Below are positions 13,086 through 25,555 of a stretch of DNA of 64,000 nucleotides, piece by piece. Both the position numbers and the translations under genes were made by a program. The stretch is from Apostichopus japonicus (lineage: Eukaryota; Echinodermata; Holothuroidea; Aspidochirotida; Stichopodidae), in the NCBI RefSeq assembly GCF_037975245.1, contig NC_092568.1, positions 26,656,501 to 26,720,500 on the forward strand, read 5' to 3'. The notes beneath the pieces are model-generated. The model was given only the letters and a program-made list of their open reading frames with translations. It was not told where the DNA came from and did not search any database. The stretch's first letter is position 1, and each line of letters starts with the position of its first letter.

Positions 13086-15330
13086 CATTGCAAAGATGAA
13101 TAGCAGTTTTTGTCCACAGGAACCATAGTATTTTATTTCGCCTTCAAAACTGCTTCAACAAATTTGAACACTAAATTATTCACTGCTGGTGGTAGATTAG
13201 AATGCATGATGGATGCAGACAAGTGCCATGAGAGCACAGTACTACACAACATGATCTACTGTAAGTCTTCATGCATATTCATGATGACAAATGAATCTGC
13301 AACTAACACCAAACACTAATCTCTGCACATTAGTCACATTCTAGATTTGTGATATAATATTTATCAAGACACAATGGTTGGCATATCTTCTCTACATTAA
13401 AACTATTCATTTAAGATATACATAGGCTATACACTATACACCCGTATACTCAGAATAAATTCAACATATTTTGTTTCTTGCTACAGTACCATAATATACA
13501 TTTACAGGATGCTTCAGAATTTTATACATTCTCTTATACTTTTATTACACATTATGTTCCTTTCTGAGCAACATGATATATTCAAAACTGCCGACAAGAG
13601 AGATAATCCTGCTTGCATAGATGTGTATTATGTCAAGCCCTGTGCATATAGAATTTCTTCTTATTAATTTTGCATTCCATATTGGTCACCACGGTACCTC
13701 AGTTTTAAGACTACCCAATTAGACCGATCGGGTTAACACTGCTGCATACCTTGCTTCAAGAGGTATGCAAGTATAACAAATATGCCTGAACCAAAAGGCA
13801 AACCAAATTATACTGCTTTGAGCCTGGAGAACCAGAGCAGAAAAATTTTGTTCCTGACATGTATGGTTAAAATGATGTCATACATACGTCAACGTTGTTC
13901 AACGTACAGGACACTGTATCATGATGGAAAAGACTTACACAGCTGCTTTATCAAAGCACACAAAGGTGAGACATTTGACAGCGAGAAAAGGGAAATGCCG
14001 GCCACCGCAACAAATAAATTACAGAGGCCCTACGACTGGAGAGAGTAATGAATAAAGGTGTCGTGTCTGACAGACTACGTATAAAAACATGGCAAAACCT
14101 TGTCATTTGCGTCCATCGGGAAGGAAAGAAGGAAAAAAAATTTGCCAGTGGGTTGTTTAAATTTGTCCTTCGTGTAGGAAAGATATTGTTACCTGCAGGA
14201 AATTCATCACAGCAAGGTTGTTTCCACACACTGAGTATATAAGCTTCATTGGACTGAAATTATTCAATAATCCACTACTAAATGGAGTAGTGGCTAGATA
14301 TATGTTTTTTTTTATGTACAGTACAACCTAAACTAACCTCCGCCATTAGGATGCAAGCTCCTACAATATGAATGAATGCAAATATTGCAGTAGGGTGGAG
14401 AAATTATGGAATAAAATATGACATATAGTAAAAAAAATTTAAAAAGTAACAAAATATATGGATGGAAACAGGTAAGAATTTTTGACACTTATTCACAAAA
14501 CTCCTACCAAATCCACAAGGGCAAGCATGATCCATGCCAACAGCTCATACTGTACAGTAGGATGTTTGTGTGTCTACAGACTTATACATAGGCTAAACAG
14601 TAAACAACTTAAGACACTGTTATTATGTAAATCAATGGGCCATGTTGTTTCTAAACTTATCTTGTTCTTGAGGTTACTATATAAAAACTTTACGACCGGG
14701 GCGAAAAAGAAAACAACTCAAGAAAACAATACCACACCACGGTGAACAATATTGTCCCTTGCAGCGTTATGAAAGGTCAATGACAATGCATTTGCCTTCT
14801 ATTCCATAGCAGTAGACATGTTAATGTCTAAACCTATACCAATAACATATACATTACTGGCATCATCAGGGCTTAAGTATAAGATATAAGGGCACAGTAC
14901 TTTGTAAAATTCCCAACGGTACTATATTGGCATCTTTAAAGTCGTTCTCGAAATCAAACTGATAGTTTCTAAACTAGTCCTATCGCTTTTGTCCTAAATT
15001 GTTTCTGCGTTTGTTGTACTAAATTTTGGCAGTACAATTATTTCAGCCAGGCAGATCCAATCGAAAGTTGAAAGACCTAATATTCAAGTCAAGTGAGGTT
15101 GTCTACACTCACCAGGCAACTCCATAGTTATTAATGTGTTAGGAATTGTTGTTATATATTAACAAGATGTAAAACCTTGCTGTGTGAGTACATCTACATT
15201 AATGTAACATGTCATATAATGTCTGGTGGCAAAACAGCTGTTTGAATTCCATGTCTTCTGTGCCAATAGAGGCATTCTAGGGAAGATCACAAAAGGTCAA
15301 GTCATGTTTTCAAACATTCATTGATCATTA

Positions 15331-15514
15331 TAAAACTTACTGGTTTATATATTTACGAGTGACCCACTTACCTGTCTCCCCACAACCTATGCACCGCATT
15401 CTACCGTGTCTAGAATGCCCTGGTAATCTTTTAACACTGTACACCCTCACTGGCCCAAATGGCCTTCCTTCATTTTGAGACCACTTTCCCACAAAGTGGG
15501 GAACGAAGTAAATT
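15331..15514. mobile_element. Short DIRS-derived fragment with both outer ends
   Basis: From AAAACTTACTGGTTTATATA for about 130 bp the sequence tracks the left ITR of the intact element at 24510: the TTTACGAGTGAC block, CTTACCTGTCTCC, CATTCTACCGTG and the CTGGTAA block follow in the same order. It then stops resembling the ITR, passes a short palindrome (CCACTTTCCCACAAAGTGGGG) and ends AACGAAGTAAAT, which matches the opposite outer end of the element (GAGCGAAGTAA). This is what an internal deletion leaving both termini would give. No coding capacity. Confidence 0.6.
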
Positions 15515-18243
15515 ATACATTTCGTAATGCTAATGGCGGAATTACATGAAATTTTAACAATTATAAGCCTACATATCACATCTATAATGAAAAGCTGTAA
15601 CCAACTGTAAATTAATTAAAAGATCATAGTTATGTAAGTATTGATTAACATGTCATTAACAATACATAACCAGTCTTAATGATTCCTTATTTTTTTCATT
15701 ATTGGCGAGTCGTTCTAGATACGATAAACGTTTTTCAGGATATGTGAATGAGACCTAGCTATACACAATGGATGAAGCTTTAATCATCAATGGATCAATA
15801 CTAATATTACAATATATGGAATTCTCTTCTGGAAAAAAAAATATGGTTATCTGATTGACAGACAGATGACAAAGGATGACAAAGATATTTCAAAATGAGA
15901 TGATGTGGCATGCCTTCAGAGCAATGGATATAATCCTGACCCCCCCCATCCCCTTGTCCCTTCCTATGACTATCTCCTTCTCTCCCTCCTCCCACATAAA
16001 TGGGGGTTGATTGGCTAATCATGTAACCAAAAAATACTCTAAAATGGAATCTTCACCATTTCACCTTTCTGGAAAAAAAGGAATGAAAAAGGACATTTAG
16101 ACTCAAGGGACAATATCCACTTGGAGGTATTCACAAGAGTACTGTGTGTGCATATATACTGCAAAAAAAAATAGGATATAGTGCCAATAAACTAATAAAT
16201 GTGGCGACTGTAACCTAACCATAGACACAGGGTGTAAGTTCAGCTTAGTGTTACCCCTCAGGAAATGAATCGATTAAAGACAGTCTTGCCTCCTGATCAA
16301 GTCAACTCAGTTGACTCCTGTTAGACACTTCTTTTATCTTTTAAATACCTCTTCAAATCAAGTCTAATTCGGAGAAGACCTTTATGCATATATTTCCAGT
16401 TTGCCAAAATGGATATCAAAGCAGACTAATACTCAAGCTACCTGTACATACAGTAGGTCTGTTAAAATTACAAGGAACATTTAAAGTTTTCTGCAAAAGA
16501 ACTTAAGACACCTAAAGTTGTCAAAGTGATGAGATTGCCAAAGCTACTGTAGCAAGACGTTTGTACAGATGACCACTGGTTGGGGTCTGTTTAATGAACA
16601 GTATGTACAAGATACTTACCTATCCATAGGATGGACTCTGGGATTTATACATGTTCTGAGATTTATATAGCTCAATATTAACATTGCAAAATACCAGCAG
16701 CATATTTATACCGATCACTAAATGTGTCACTGAAGTAGTCATTTTACGTAACATTATAATAAGACTATAAAGGTTTATTGAGAGCTTGACCCGAGCAAGC
16801 TGAATTAATTTCAGTAAATTAAATTAGTCAAGTCCTATGCAAATATATTTGTGAGGCTAAGATTGTGAAGACTAATACTTCCATTTTCTAGAGGTTAAAA
16901 AAATATAGAATGTACATCGTTTCTATTGCGATGAAGATCCATTTACAATATAGCACCAACAGCTCATACATTTCATGACCTAGCCGTGGTCCTGTTGCAA
17001 GATGGATATTTTTTCTTTTCTGTTTAAGTATATAAAGAGGGGTAAGAGAGGAGGAGCGAAGTAAATCAAGCTGATCCAAGCATAAATCATACTTACAACT
17101 ATCGTATTGAAGGGACATATCTAGATACTAGAAAAATCCTTCACTATGTAGCAAATTTCCATTCCATTAATTGAAAACTTATAACAAAAGCAAGAAATTT
17201 TTGGTCAAATTCTCTTTATTTATAAAGGGAAACGTCCTCTGTCAATCCTCTTATGATTAACAATTTTCAAGAGTCATTTCTTAACTGGTTACAGGAGCTT
17301 CATGCTCTGCAAAATGCACATCAATGTAACCATGAACTGTACATCAAATACCACATTACATTGCCTCCCTTCCTCCCTTTATGAAGGATTTTCTGGTGCC
17401 AACCAAGGTGAAATCTATATTGAAGAGAAAAATATTCCACAGTGCCAGTTGAAAATTTTGATTTATGACAAATGTGGTTTTCACTTATATAGATTCAGAA
17501 ATTTTTCAGCAGTTTTGTTAAAGCAATCAACTTTAGCCACCCAGCATATCCATTGTAATCCTCCCCTTATTGAGCGTGAATAATAAACAAAGATTCTGTC
17601 AATCTGGTTACGAGGCAAAATGCTATGTACAGTCCTTTGCAGCCATTATATATGGTTATTTTTATTTACCATGCACCATGGATGTTGTGGTATATGACAC
17701 AAATTACTTAACCACTAATCACACAACTGCCTCTCTGAATCCTACAGTAGATGAGTTTTAAGTCCTCATGCTAAACAGACTACTGATCTCAAACTTATGC
17801 CCATCAAAATGATTTACTTCTGTACATATACAGTACATATGGTCAATATCTACGCTCTGTGGGAACAGTGCTTCTAACATTCCAATACTGTAACCTTTCA
17901 TTACACAACAATAATATTGCCATCGATCAAAACTTAATTTCTACCATTTTTATTCCATGATTGAAAATATAGACAATTTTGTTTTATTAAAAACTAAATT
18001 TCTGTGTTACAATTTAAACCAAAAATTTCCTGGATGACGTATTGTAAAAAAGGGACAAAAGACACCACGAGAAAAACGTTAACAAACCTGGACGCAATAT
18101 CCTGTTATTGATTGAAGTGCTTGGAATGTACATCACATAGAGATGAATGACGAAAACGAAAGGAAAGTGAATACCAGTACTGTGCTGTACATATATATCA
18201 TGTTGAAACTTCACTAGCGAAACGATTCCCTGGACAGAATTTC

Positions 18244-18296
18244 CCCAAAAATTATTGGATTCGGGAAATATGTGACGATACTTACCTGTCTCCAGT
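18244..18296 (+). repeat. Relic of a DIRS-type outer end
   Basis: The block CCAAAAATTATTGGATTCGG followed by AAATATGTGACGATACTTACCTGTCTCC aligns over about 50 bp with the left outer end of the intact element (CCAAAACTTACTGGTTTGGA..., CTTACCTGTCTCC). On the minus strand it reads GGAGACAG/GTAAG, a consensus splice donor in the sense of the host gene. Confidence 0.5.
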
Positions 18297-21200
18297 CTAC
18301 TTACATGTTGCACTTTGCTCTTCTACCTAACCCAATAAACTGGGACCCTTTTGCACAGAGTCCCCACCAACTTTCTGTTCCTCCAGGATCTACCATTCAG
18401 AACATAAACCTTCCCATTTTCATGTTGAACTTTGCCTTGGGTTCTTTCTTTCAGCTTATTTTCAATCCTTGTCCTTGAACACAACTTCCTAATGAAGTTT
18501 TAAGGTGTTCACTTTTATTTATTAAATGCTATCTTAATCCTGTCACTATAGGAGAATAATGCAAAGTTTTCATTCATTGAGAATGGAACCAGAATGGAAT
18601 TCTTCATCTAAAATCTTATAGAACTGTTACAACAAACTTGGCAAAATTGTTATACAAATGCAAACAAGTGTGACATTATTTGAACTCAGAGTTATAGTAT
18701 TAAGATCAGTATTTCACAAGAAAGATAATTTGTGAACCTAAGTATTACCTGAAAAACATAAGCACTACATTATTCCCTATTTTTTTTGGGGGGGGGGGAT
18801 TTAAAATGAAACAGATATGCACTGCAAACATTAGGAAAACATTGCTTTGCATTTGTATATAGGCAGTGACTCCTTGAAAGATAAATTTTCCTCTCTTTTT
18901 GGTAGTATCATATTTTTCTGCACAATTGTATTACTCATTATGCCTTTCTATTAATCATTCTGTTAAAACCATTTCAAATCAAATTAGACTGATTTCTTCT
19001 TTTACAAGTAATCCTGGATAAAAATCCATTCTTTGATTACTTTTGCATATAGTAAAGAATGATGAAATTCTCTTTGTACAGTACATACTGTATGGTAAGT
19101 TAATGTGAGTATATATTATATAAACACAAAAAGTACATCAATAAATTAAACATAGAAAAACGTGGCCTTGTTCAAAATGAAACAGCCAGTCATCCGTAAG
19201 TTTGTAGCGGACGATGAATTCCAATGTAAGCTGTGATTTAACTTTTCACTTAAAAATTTTCACATACAAAAACCCCACTATATTAATGAATTTTCATCGC
19301 TTTGTCCTTGGAAATTTCAAAACTGGAAAGCAGATGGATAAAAACTAACACCATAACCGTACTGCGGTGTATTTCTAAAGCATTAACAGTATATATGTAT
19401 AAGGGTACGACTGCATGCGTGCATTATGCACACAGCAATGATGTATCCATATTAGATTATGTCCTTTGACTAAACATCAGACAAACCTGCAAACAATAGG
19501 TGCAAACACTTAAAACATTCCCCACTCTCAGATAAAAATTTCATTGCATTTTTCCTTTTCTTTTCACTGATCATAACATTTAATGCATTATTGAGTTTGT
19601 AAAGCACAGCTGGGAAATGGGAACATGTCTCAAATAGTTTTGTAACTATAGATAGTAAATGACCATATCTACGTTAGCACTCTCAATTTTTGAGACATCC
19701 ACTGTTCGCTTACTTCGACCACTGTAATGCAAATAATGATAAAGGCTAAATCAAAACAATGAAACCCCAGGTTTCACTTAGGAACTGCAAGCCATTGTGT
19801 TTTGGCAGTTTGACAGTTATTAATAAGGAATTCTTCTTTTTGAATTTTGCATGCTTTTTGAAAGTGGGAAACATTGAGGGCAAAAAAATGCAAGAGTATG
19901 ATCATTGTTGGTACACAATTGACTTTTTTATTAAGCACTACTGGAAGATTGGGTGACTTTGGCTGACATCAAGTAGCATTCTCAGTAATTGCTAGGCTTT
20001 AATGCCATAATAAAGTCAAAATTGAAACCTTTATGTCAGTGTCTTCTTTGAAGATTGAAGAAATCAAAATTGCGCCCATGTATGACACTATACAGTCCCT
20101 GGATTATATACACTGTTGATGAACCATCTTTCTAATTCATTGAACAATGCAACAGATAGGTCATGTAAATACCAGAGAAGGCCCCTCGATAATCTAACTT
20201 CAAATAATGACACTATTATCTTCACGAGTATATAATTCATTTAATTCTTTTGTTATCGTAACATAAAACAAGGACGCTGTATATGGTGATGCTGAATTTC
20301 CCTAACATTCAACATGCAGCTTTAAACAGATATGTAGGCTTTTAGAAGCTGCAACAAATGCAATACATATAATAATCTCGAGCCGCCACTATTCCTATAT
20401 AGCAGGCTACACAATTATAGATTGCCGAGCCATCAACTTCAAGATAACATTTCTGCATCTGCCGAATTGCCTGAAGAGAAAAACTCTCCTCCGTTATGAC
20501 ATGCTGCCTTGACGTCAGACGAGAGGCCACGGCGAGGAAACTCTCTCTAATTACTGTTTGTGATTATGTTTGAGCTGGATAGCAAAAAAATACATGAAAA
20601 GGCCCCAAGTCACTTATAGTCCTTAATGAAATAACATTTACTCGACATCACCTTGCAAAATTACTTCAGACACGTATCACAATGATAGTTATTAATCTTA
20701 TCATTTCATCAGCCGATTGAATTATCGGAAGAAAAGAGAAACTGAATCATAAATAATATGCCGTTCGCAGATTGGGAAAGCCAAGGTTACTTGCATTTTG
20801 GGTAAAAGTGAGAAATGGTACGGTAAGCTTTCTGATGAAAATTTAAGAACCAAAAACTTGTTTATTTCACATAGTTTATACCCAATGGTTAAAATGATAA
20901 CGCTCATTGTGTAGCAATTAGTTATTACATGCATCTACACATAATGCATCATAAATCCTTACAATAAATGGGAACAGTACATAGGGATGAACTATCATCA
21001 TAAACCTATTATAAAATGAAAACGACACCGATTATTTATCACCATATTATGAGGTGAGGTGCTGGTACAGTAGGATGTTTCTGTGATATTTGAAAAGTGC
21101 AATATACTAGATGTTATTTATTTATGTTAAAAAAATTACATCTATCAGCACAATGGTAAGACACTAATTATCAACATCCATGTATGTACATTAACCATTG

Positions 21201-22141
21201 AATGTACCTATGTTTTAATGTCATCTGACATTTCTTTAAGTAAACATACTAAGATAGGAAGTTAAAGCAGGGCTCTGCTTACAGTATGTCATTTACACAA
21301 TTAAAGAATGATGTTCCACTTCACGCAGGTAAGATTAATAATGTTCACTGCACATAATTTGAGTTCTATATCTCTTCCCCTCCTTGCCCACCTTTTCCCG
21401 GAGCTTTCCCCTCCCTCCTCCCACCAAACCTCCCCCCCCAAAAAAGGGTGCAATTAGCTGATAATTACCCTTTAAACTATTTAGCAACATCTGCCCTGAT
21501 TGTTATATTCAGAGAGGGCTAGACTTAGTAACATCTCCATTAACATGTAGGTGAGGGAGGGCCTAATGTTGATTTTTGCTTTGAAAAGGTTAAAGACCTT
21601 TCTCAAAGTTTTCAGATAATTGCTGCATCACAATTACTGCAGCATTAACTAGTATACATGTATGCAGTACATGGTTCTGTGTGAATGGAGATCTGTTACA
21701 ATGTAACCTGCTGCTTTACATGAGAAAGAAATAATACAACAATTTACATAAATAGTACCAGTTGGCAATTTGCCAAACTTAACAACAAATTGCAACTGAA
21801 ATATAAATGACACAAATTTGATCATGTTTTCTTCAAAGAAATGTATAACACGACCAGAAATTGGACGACCAAAACATAAACATTTCATAGCTGGGATAAG
21901 GTAAAATTTTTAACTTTCTGTGATGTGAAAATGTTGACACAAAGGTACAACGAAACAGAAAAAGTTGCTGTAGAAACTCCTTTTTTTCATAAATTATAAA
22001 GTGCATAAAAAGAATTCTCTGAGCATTAATAATAATGATAAAAAACTTGAATCAAGTGCAGCGAGGACTATTAAATGTATTATAATTCAATCAGAAAATT
22101 AATGATTTAAACAAAAAGGATATATAGTACATAATACTTAC

Positions 22142-22338
22142 CATTTGAACTATTTCTGGATACAAGTCTTCTGACAGCACCCCTCTACCTGTGGTTATAT
22201 AGTCGACCAATTCATTCAAACTAGCTCTTTTAATTTCTTTCCCTTTTAAGTCCGACACAGCGTCCATAAAATCAAATACAACACAGCACTGGCGTAATTT
22301 CTTGCTCACAAGGTCTGCCTGTTCAGCAGGTGGAGTGT
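22142..22338 (-). CDS. PPP2R5E: PP2A B56 regulatory subunit, exon 2
   Basis: A 197 nt exon completing Asp48 (G from exon 1, AC here) and then encoding TPPAEQADLVSKKLRQCC, VVFDFMDAVSDLKGKEIKRA and the run ending EDLYPEIVQM. The FDFMD..SDLK.KE.KR..LNELVDYIT pattern is closer to the epsilon paralogue than to the alpha, beta, gamma or delta types as I remember them. The acceptor is CCTTCCATTGCAG/ACACTCC and the donor ATG/GTAAGTATT (phase 0). It begins the ordered HEAT-like core. Its frame stays open upstream into the intron, giving the alternative leader described separately. Confidence 0.95.
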
Positions 22339-22459
22339 CTGCAATGGAAGGCATTGGAGAAACATACAATGAATTAGCATCTTCTTTTCCCAATTTATGA
22401 GCAACTTTGTCTATAACCTTCATCTTGTTCTTATCTACCATCGCAGGTACCGGATTCAT
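22142..22459 (-). CDS. PPP2R5E: Alternative first exon of the B56 gene: in-frame N-terminal leader
   Basis: Upstream of the exon 2 acceptor the same frame stays open for 41 more codons back to an ATG at 22459. The leader begins MNPVPAMVDKNKMKVIDK and ends SPMPSIA before joining DTPPAEQ. Its composition (Lys-, Asp- and Ala-rich, no low complexity) looks protein-like, unlike the flanking intron. A TATA box lies 47 bp upstream of the ATG. Human PPP2R5C is known to use alternative N-termini joined at the same place, which supports a second promoter here. If this transcript is made, the long form and this form differ only before residue 48. This is inference from the sequence; transcripts would decide it. 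Confidence 0.6.
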
Positions 22460-22498
22460 CCACTGTTTAATAGCATTTGTATCGTTTTACGTTAATTC

Positions 22499-22506
22499 CT
22501 TTTATA
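22499..22506 (-). promoter_or_regulatory. TATA box of a candidate internal promoter
   Basis: Minus-strand TATAAAAG, an exact TATA consensus, 47 bp before the ATG of the alternative first exon. Initiation about 30 bp downstream would leave a 5'UTR of under 20 nt. A second AT motif (TTTTTATAAG) and a CpG-bearing region with a CRE-like palindrome (22702-22722) lie further upstream. Confidence 0.5.
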
Positions 22507-22701
22507 GACCACTGAAACTCGGTGTGTGTTGTTGCATTTCAAATCTGTCATAAACAACACTTCTCCAGTTGGTCTGGTTTACACACAGATCTAGCGACAT
22601 TTTTCTCACCACTCAGTCAGTGTAGTGGGTGATATTTCCATAAGGCTTATAAAAACATAGAGAGGCATGAGATTTGCCATACGATCTGGAAAAATATCTG
22701 A

Positions 22702-22722
22702 TATACGTCGTATAACGACGTA
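22702..22722. promoter_or_regulatory. Perfect palindrome with CRE-like half-sites
   Basis: ATACGTCGT and ACGACGTAT are exact reverse complements separated by ATA. The arms contain ACGTCG, related to CRE/bZIP half-sites. It lies about 200 bp upstream of the candidate TATA promoter, in a locally CpG-rich stretch (22670-22770). The binding role is inference. Confidence 0.4.
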
Positions 22723-24449
22723 TTGCCCGTGGACGCTCTCAACGGAGTCGGGTCTAGCTGATGAACGTTAATTTATGATCCAACCAAACCAAAGTAGCTT
22801 CATTATTATTACGTACATCTTCCTTTTCCTGTTTCAAACAAAGTCATAATTCCATCAGCATACAGAATTCAATTTACACAAAGCTGTAACAGACCAATGG
22901 TGAAGACCCACAAAACAAAACCACAAAATACAGACAAATGAATTCCAGTTTTTGGCGATTACACTTTTTACTCAAGCAGCTGATGAAGAGAGAGAAGAAC
23001 CAATTTTGAAAAGAAAGTCTCCCAGTTCAGAGGAGCTCAAATCCTTGAAACACCACCAAACAGAACGACTGAGAGCTGAGAAATATTGGACTTTGATGAG
23101 AATATATATTTAACGAGTCACACAGCATTGTGATTTCCGAGGAAAGGCCTCACTCGTGAGCTACGCTGAACCTGTTCTGTGTATACATGCGGACTGAACT
23201 AATATCCCGTCATAATTACGAGGATCTAAATTGAGTTTTTAAGGGTCAGCTTTTTGGAATCCTGGTATGGTGAAGACTGATTGAGTGAAACATAATCCAC
23301 ATCATCGTATGGATTTCTTACAGGCTACGAAGCCACCCAGTGATGGATGTACACAAGTGTATTTAGGGAAGATATTCTCTTCTTATTAACCGATATCGTT
23401 CACTGAGCAAGTAAGGAGGCAAACATCTATCACATATTTGACACAGATAAACACATAGGAAGAGAAGGCATCTGTATATATCTGATACAGCAAAGAGTTG
23501 GAAAAAATTCCAACTTCATTTATGTAGGACAGAATCTGTTAGACAAATAATTGTGGTAACTCATTTCTCCCCACTTTGAGGCTTCTTATCAGAATCAACC
23601 AACATGTTGGGAGAAAGTATAAAACTATAAGAGTAATGCTAGAGAAATATTAAATTGGCAGACTACTGTGGAGATGAAAATATTCCTAGCTCTACCACAT
23701 AGACACTACATGAAACCTCCACCTCAATTTCTTTTCACTTCAAAATGAAACCATTTTCACTTTTTACAGTGATGAAGAGTGATTCCTGCAGATGGCAATC
23801 ACTTATCAATAACAGGCTGTTGACTTATGGTAGATTTCGGAAGGACAAGGTGATGGCAGTTGACCTGGAAGGGGGTCAATCGGGTGCAGCACTAAGAAAG
23901 TTACCAGTTAATGGGCTTGGTAGATCTGAGAAAGTGCGATGGAAGTATCGAGACAGGTGAGAGAGGAGTGTACCCGTTTTTATGATAGGTGGAAATTTGT
24001 CCCTAAAATTTTGATAATCTTTGAATGTGTATTTTAGTGATCGATATACGTTATACGGCATGAACTCCTGAAATTCGTTTTTTCTCCTTGGATTTATATA
24101 TTGCAACATAAGGAACATTGACTTCTTCAGCTCATCTACACACTACAATTCCACCTGTCAAAGCTCCACATCTTTCATTGTACCACTCAATTTAAATTGG
24201 AAGTGATTCAAGAAATGAATGCACAGACTGACTGTGTAGAATTTCATAATCTAATATTCCTTGGGTGCAGCATCACATGGATAAATTGCAAAACATTTCA
24301 AAGTTGTGTGATACATGCGAATATTAAAGATGTGAATCATCATCTTCATTTGGCTACACTCCCGAAGGTCGTTGATATGCTTTCATACAATGTTCCAAAC
24401 AGAACGTCCATTTGAAAACTCTCACCCCTAATAAGTGATTTAATACTGA

Positions 24450-24509
24450 GAGTTACAGCTGCTTGGATCCTACTTTCTGTATAGACTGAGATCCATGTAC
24501 TGACTTAAT
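24450..24509. repeat. Left part (60 bp) of the split 65 bp satellite unit
   Basis: One unit beginning GAGTTACAGCTGCTTGGATC and ending ATGTACTGACTTAAT. It carries the CTGTATAGACTGAG variant block of the type C unit and breaks at 24509. The missing 5 bp (ATTAA) resume at 31362 on the far side of the DIRS element, so the two pieces make exactly 65 bp. Confidence 0.93.
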
Positions 24510-25129
24510 ATATTCCAAAACTTACTGGTTTGGATATTTACGAGTGACGAGCTTACCTGTCTCCTCACAACCTTAGCACCTCATTCTACCGTGCCTATAA
24601 AGTCCTGGTAAATAAATAACACTGTGCGCCCTCTATGACCGGACCCCCCTTCCGGTCCCTCCTCCTTTTTCATTCTACCATTCCAAGTGCCTACACGCAT
24701 ATTTTTCTTGTGGATAGTTTCCTTGGAAAATTGTCTTGGTTTTCTTCGACGATCGCCGGAAGTTTTTTAGCTTCGGATCTTTAGAAGTTTGACAGTCCTT
24801 TCCTGACCGATAAGTATCCTTTTTATCAAAAAGGGAGGGTTTTGGGGACTGTTTTCGTAGTGCGTTTCCTCCTCGGGTTGGTTTGCGGCGGGGTTAGCAG
24901 TTCCGCGAAACTGCCTAGGTTCCCGCCCTATTCCTCCCCACGCTAAAGCGTGTTGTTGTCTTTGTGTTTTCTTAGCTTGTTTACTAGCTTTCTTCCCCCC
25001 AATTAGTTTCTCTCGTCCCCCTTTTGGGGATTCATATTGCTCACATATATTCACTCTTTTTCGTATGTATTTCTCGCTCTCTCATTTTTGTTTCAGCTTG
25101 CATTTTCATGTTAGGCCACCCCGTAGCGT
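24510..25129. repeat. DIRS left (3') inverted terminal repeat, 620 bp
   Basis: Reverse complement of 30769-31361 apart from its outermost 42 bp, where the partner has 17 unrelated bases. I noticed two substitutions in the shared part: G against A in GTAGTGCGTTTCC (left ITR, near 24861) and C against T in GATCGCCGG. It starts ATATTCCAAAAC and contains CTTACCTGTCTCC (from 24552), read on the minus strand as a perfect splice donor. A 95-codon open frame occurs in both ITRs but is probably incidental. Confidence 0.95.
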
Positions 25130-25456
25130 AACCCTCCCCGGCGCAGCGGGAAGGGGGGACACTCTCCTGAACCCTGCAGGCGGAACTACCCCTTACACTA
25201 ACAAGGAGCCTAAAGATTTACGGTCCGCCACTTGTTACCCTTAGATCAACTTAGGTGAGAACATAAGTGGAAGAATATGTACGCAAACGCATACGGAAAC
25301 ACATAGGTACACTCACCGATAGACATAGTCGATGGCTCTCTGGTGGATGGTGGTTCTGTCTATCTGGTGTGAAGCTCGGAGTCATGAGTCAAGTCGAGCG
25401 ACCGCTCCTCCGTCCGGCTGTGTCCCACCACCCTCTCGGGGGAGGGAGGCGGGAAT
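25130..25456. other. DIRS spacer between left ITR and ICR
   Basis: GC-rich non-coding 3' region of the element between the inner edge of the ITR and the ICR. It has C/G-rich tracts such as CCCTCCCCGGCGCAGCGGG and no reading frame I would defend. Confidence 0.7.
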
Positions 25457-25555
25457 GGAGACAGGTAAGCTCGTCACTCGTAAATATCCAAACCAGTAAG
25501 TTTTGGAATATTTACTTCGCTCCTCGCTTACCTGTCTCCTCACAACCTTAGCACC
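25457..25555. repeat. DIRS internal complementary region (ICR), 99 bp
   Basis: The first half (from GGAGACAGGTAAGCTCG through CCAGTAAGTTTTGGAATAT) is the reverse complement of the left outer end (24510-24566). The second half (TTTACTTCGCTCCTCG, CTTACCTGTCTCC to TTAGCACC) is the reverse complement of the right outer end. The ICR therefore encodes the two element termini fused head to tail. In the DIRS-1 model this lets the ends be copied and joined into a circle. The stop codon of the recombinase frame (25548-25550) lies inside it. Confidence 0.95.

Larger units (their letters stand above)
9585..22141 (-). other. Intron 2 of the B56 gene (12.6 kb)
   Basis: Mostly unremarkable AT-rich intron, GT-AG, with donor ATG/GTAAGTATT. 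Listed separately are a 21-22 bp minisatellite (12931-13085) and DIRS-type terminal relics near 12.74, 15.33 and 18.26 kb. Short open frames such as 13782-14048 (plus) resemble nothing I know. A full CRE palindrome, TGACGTCA, occurs near 20512. A poly-G run lies at about 18787-18799. Confidence 0.7.

Noticed and set aside
13782-14048. 88-codon plus-strand frame as a nested gene
   Set aside because: No recognisable motif or regulatory context; length is within chance for intronic DNA.
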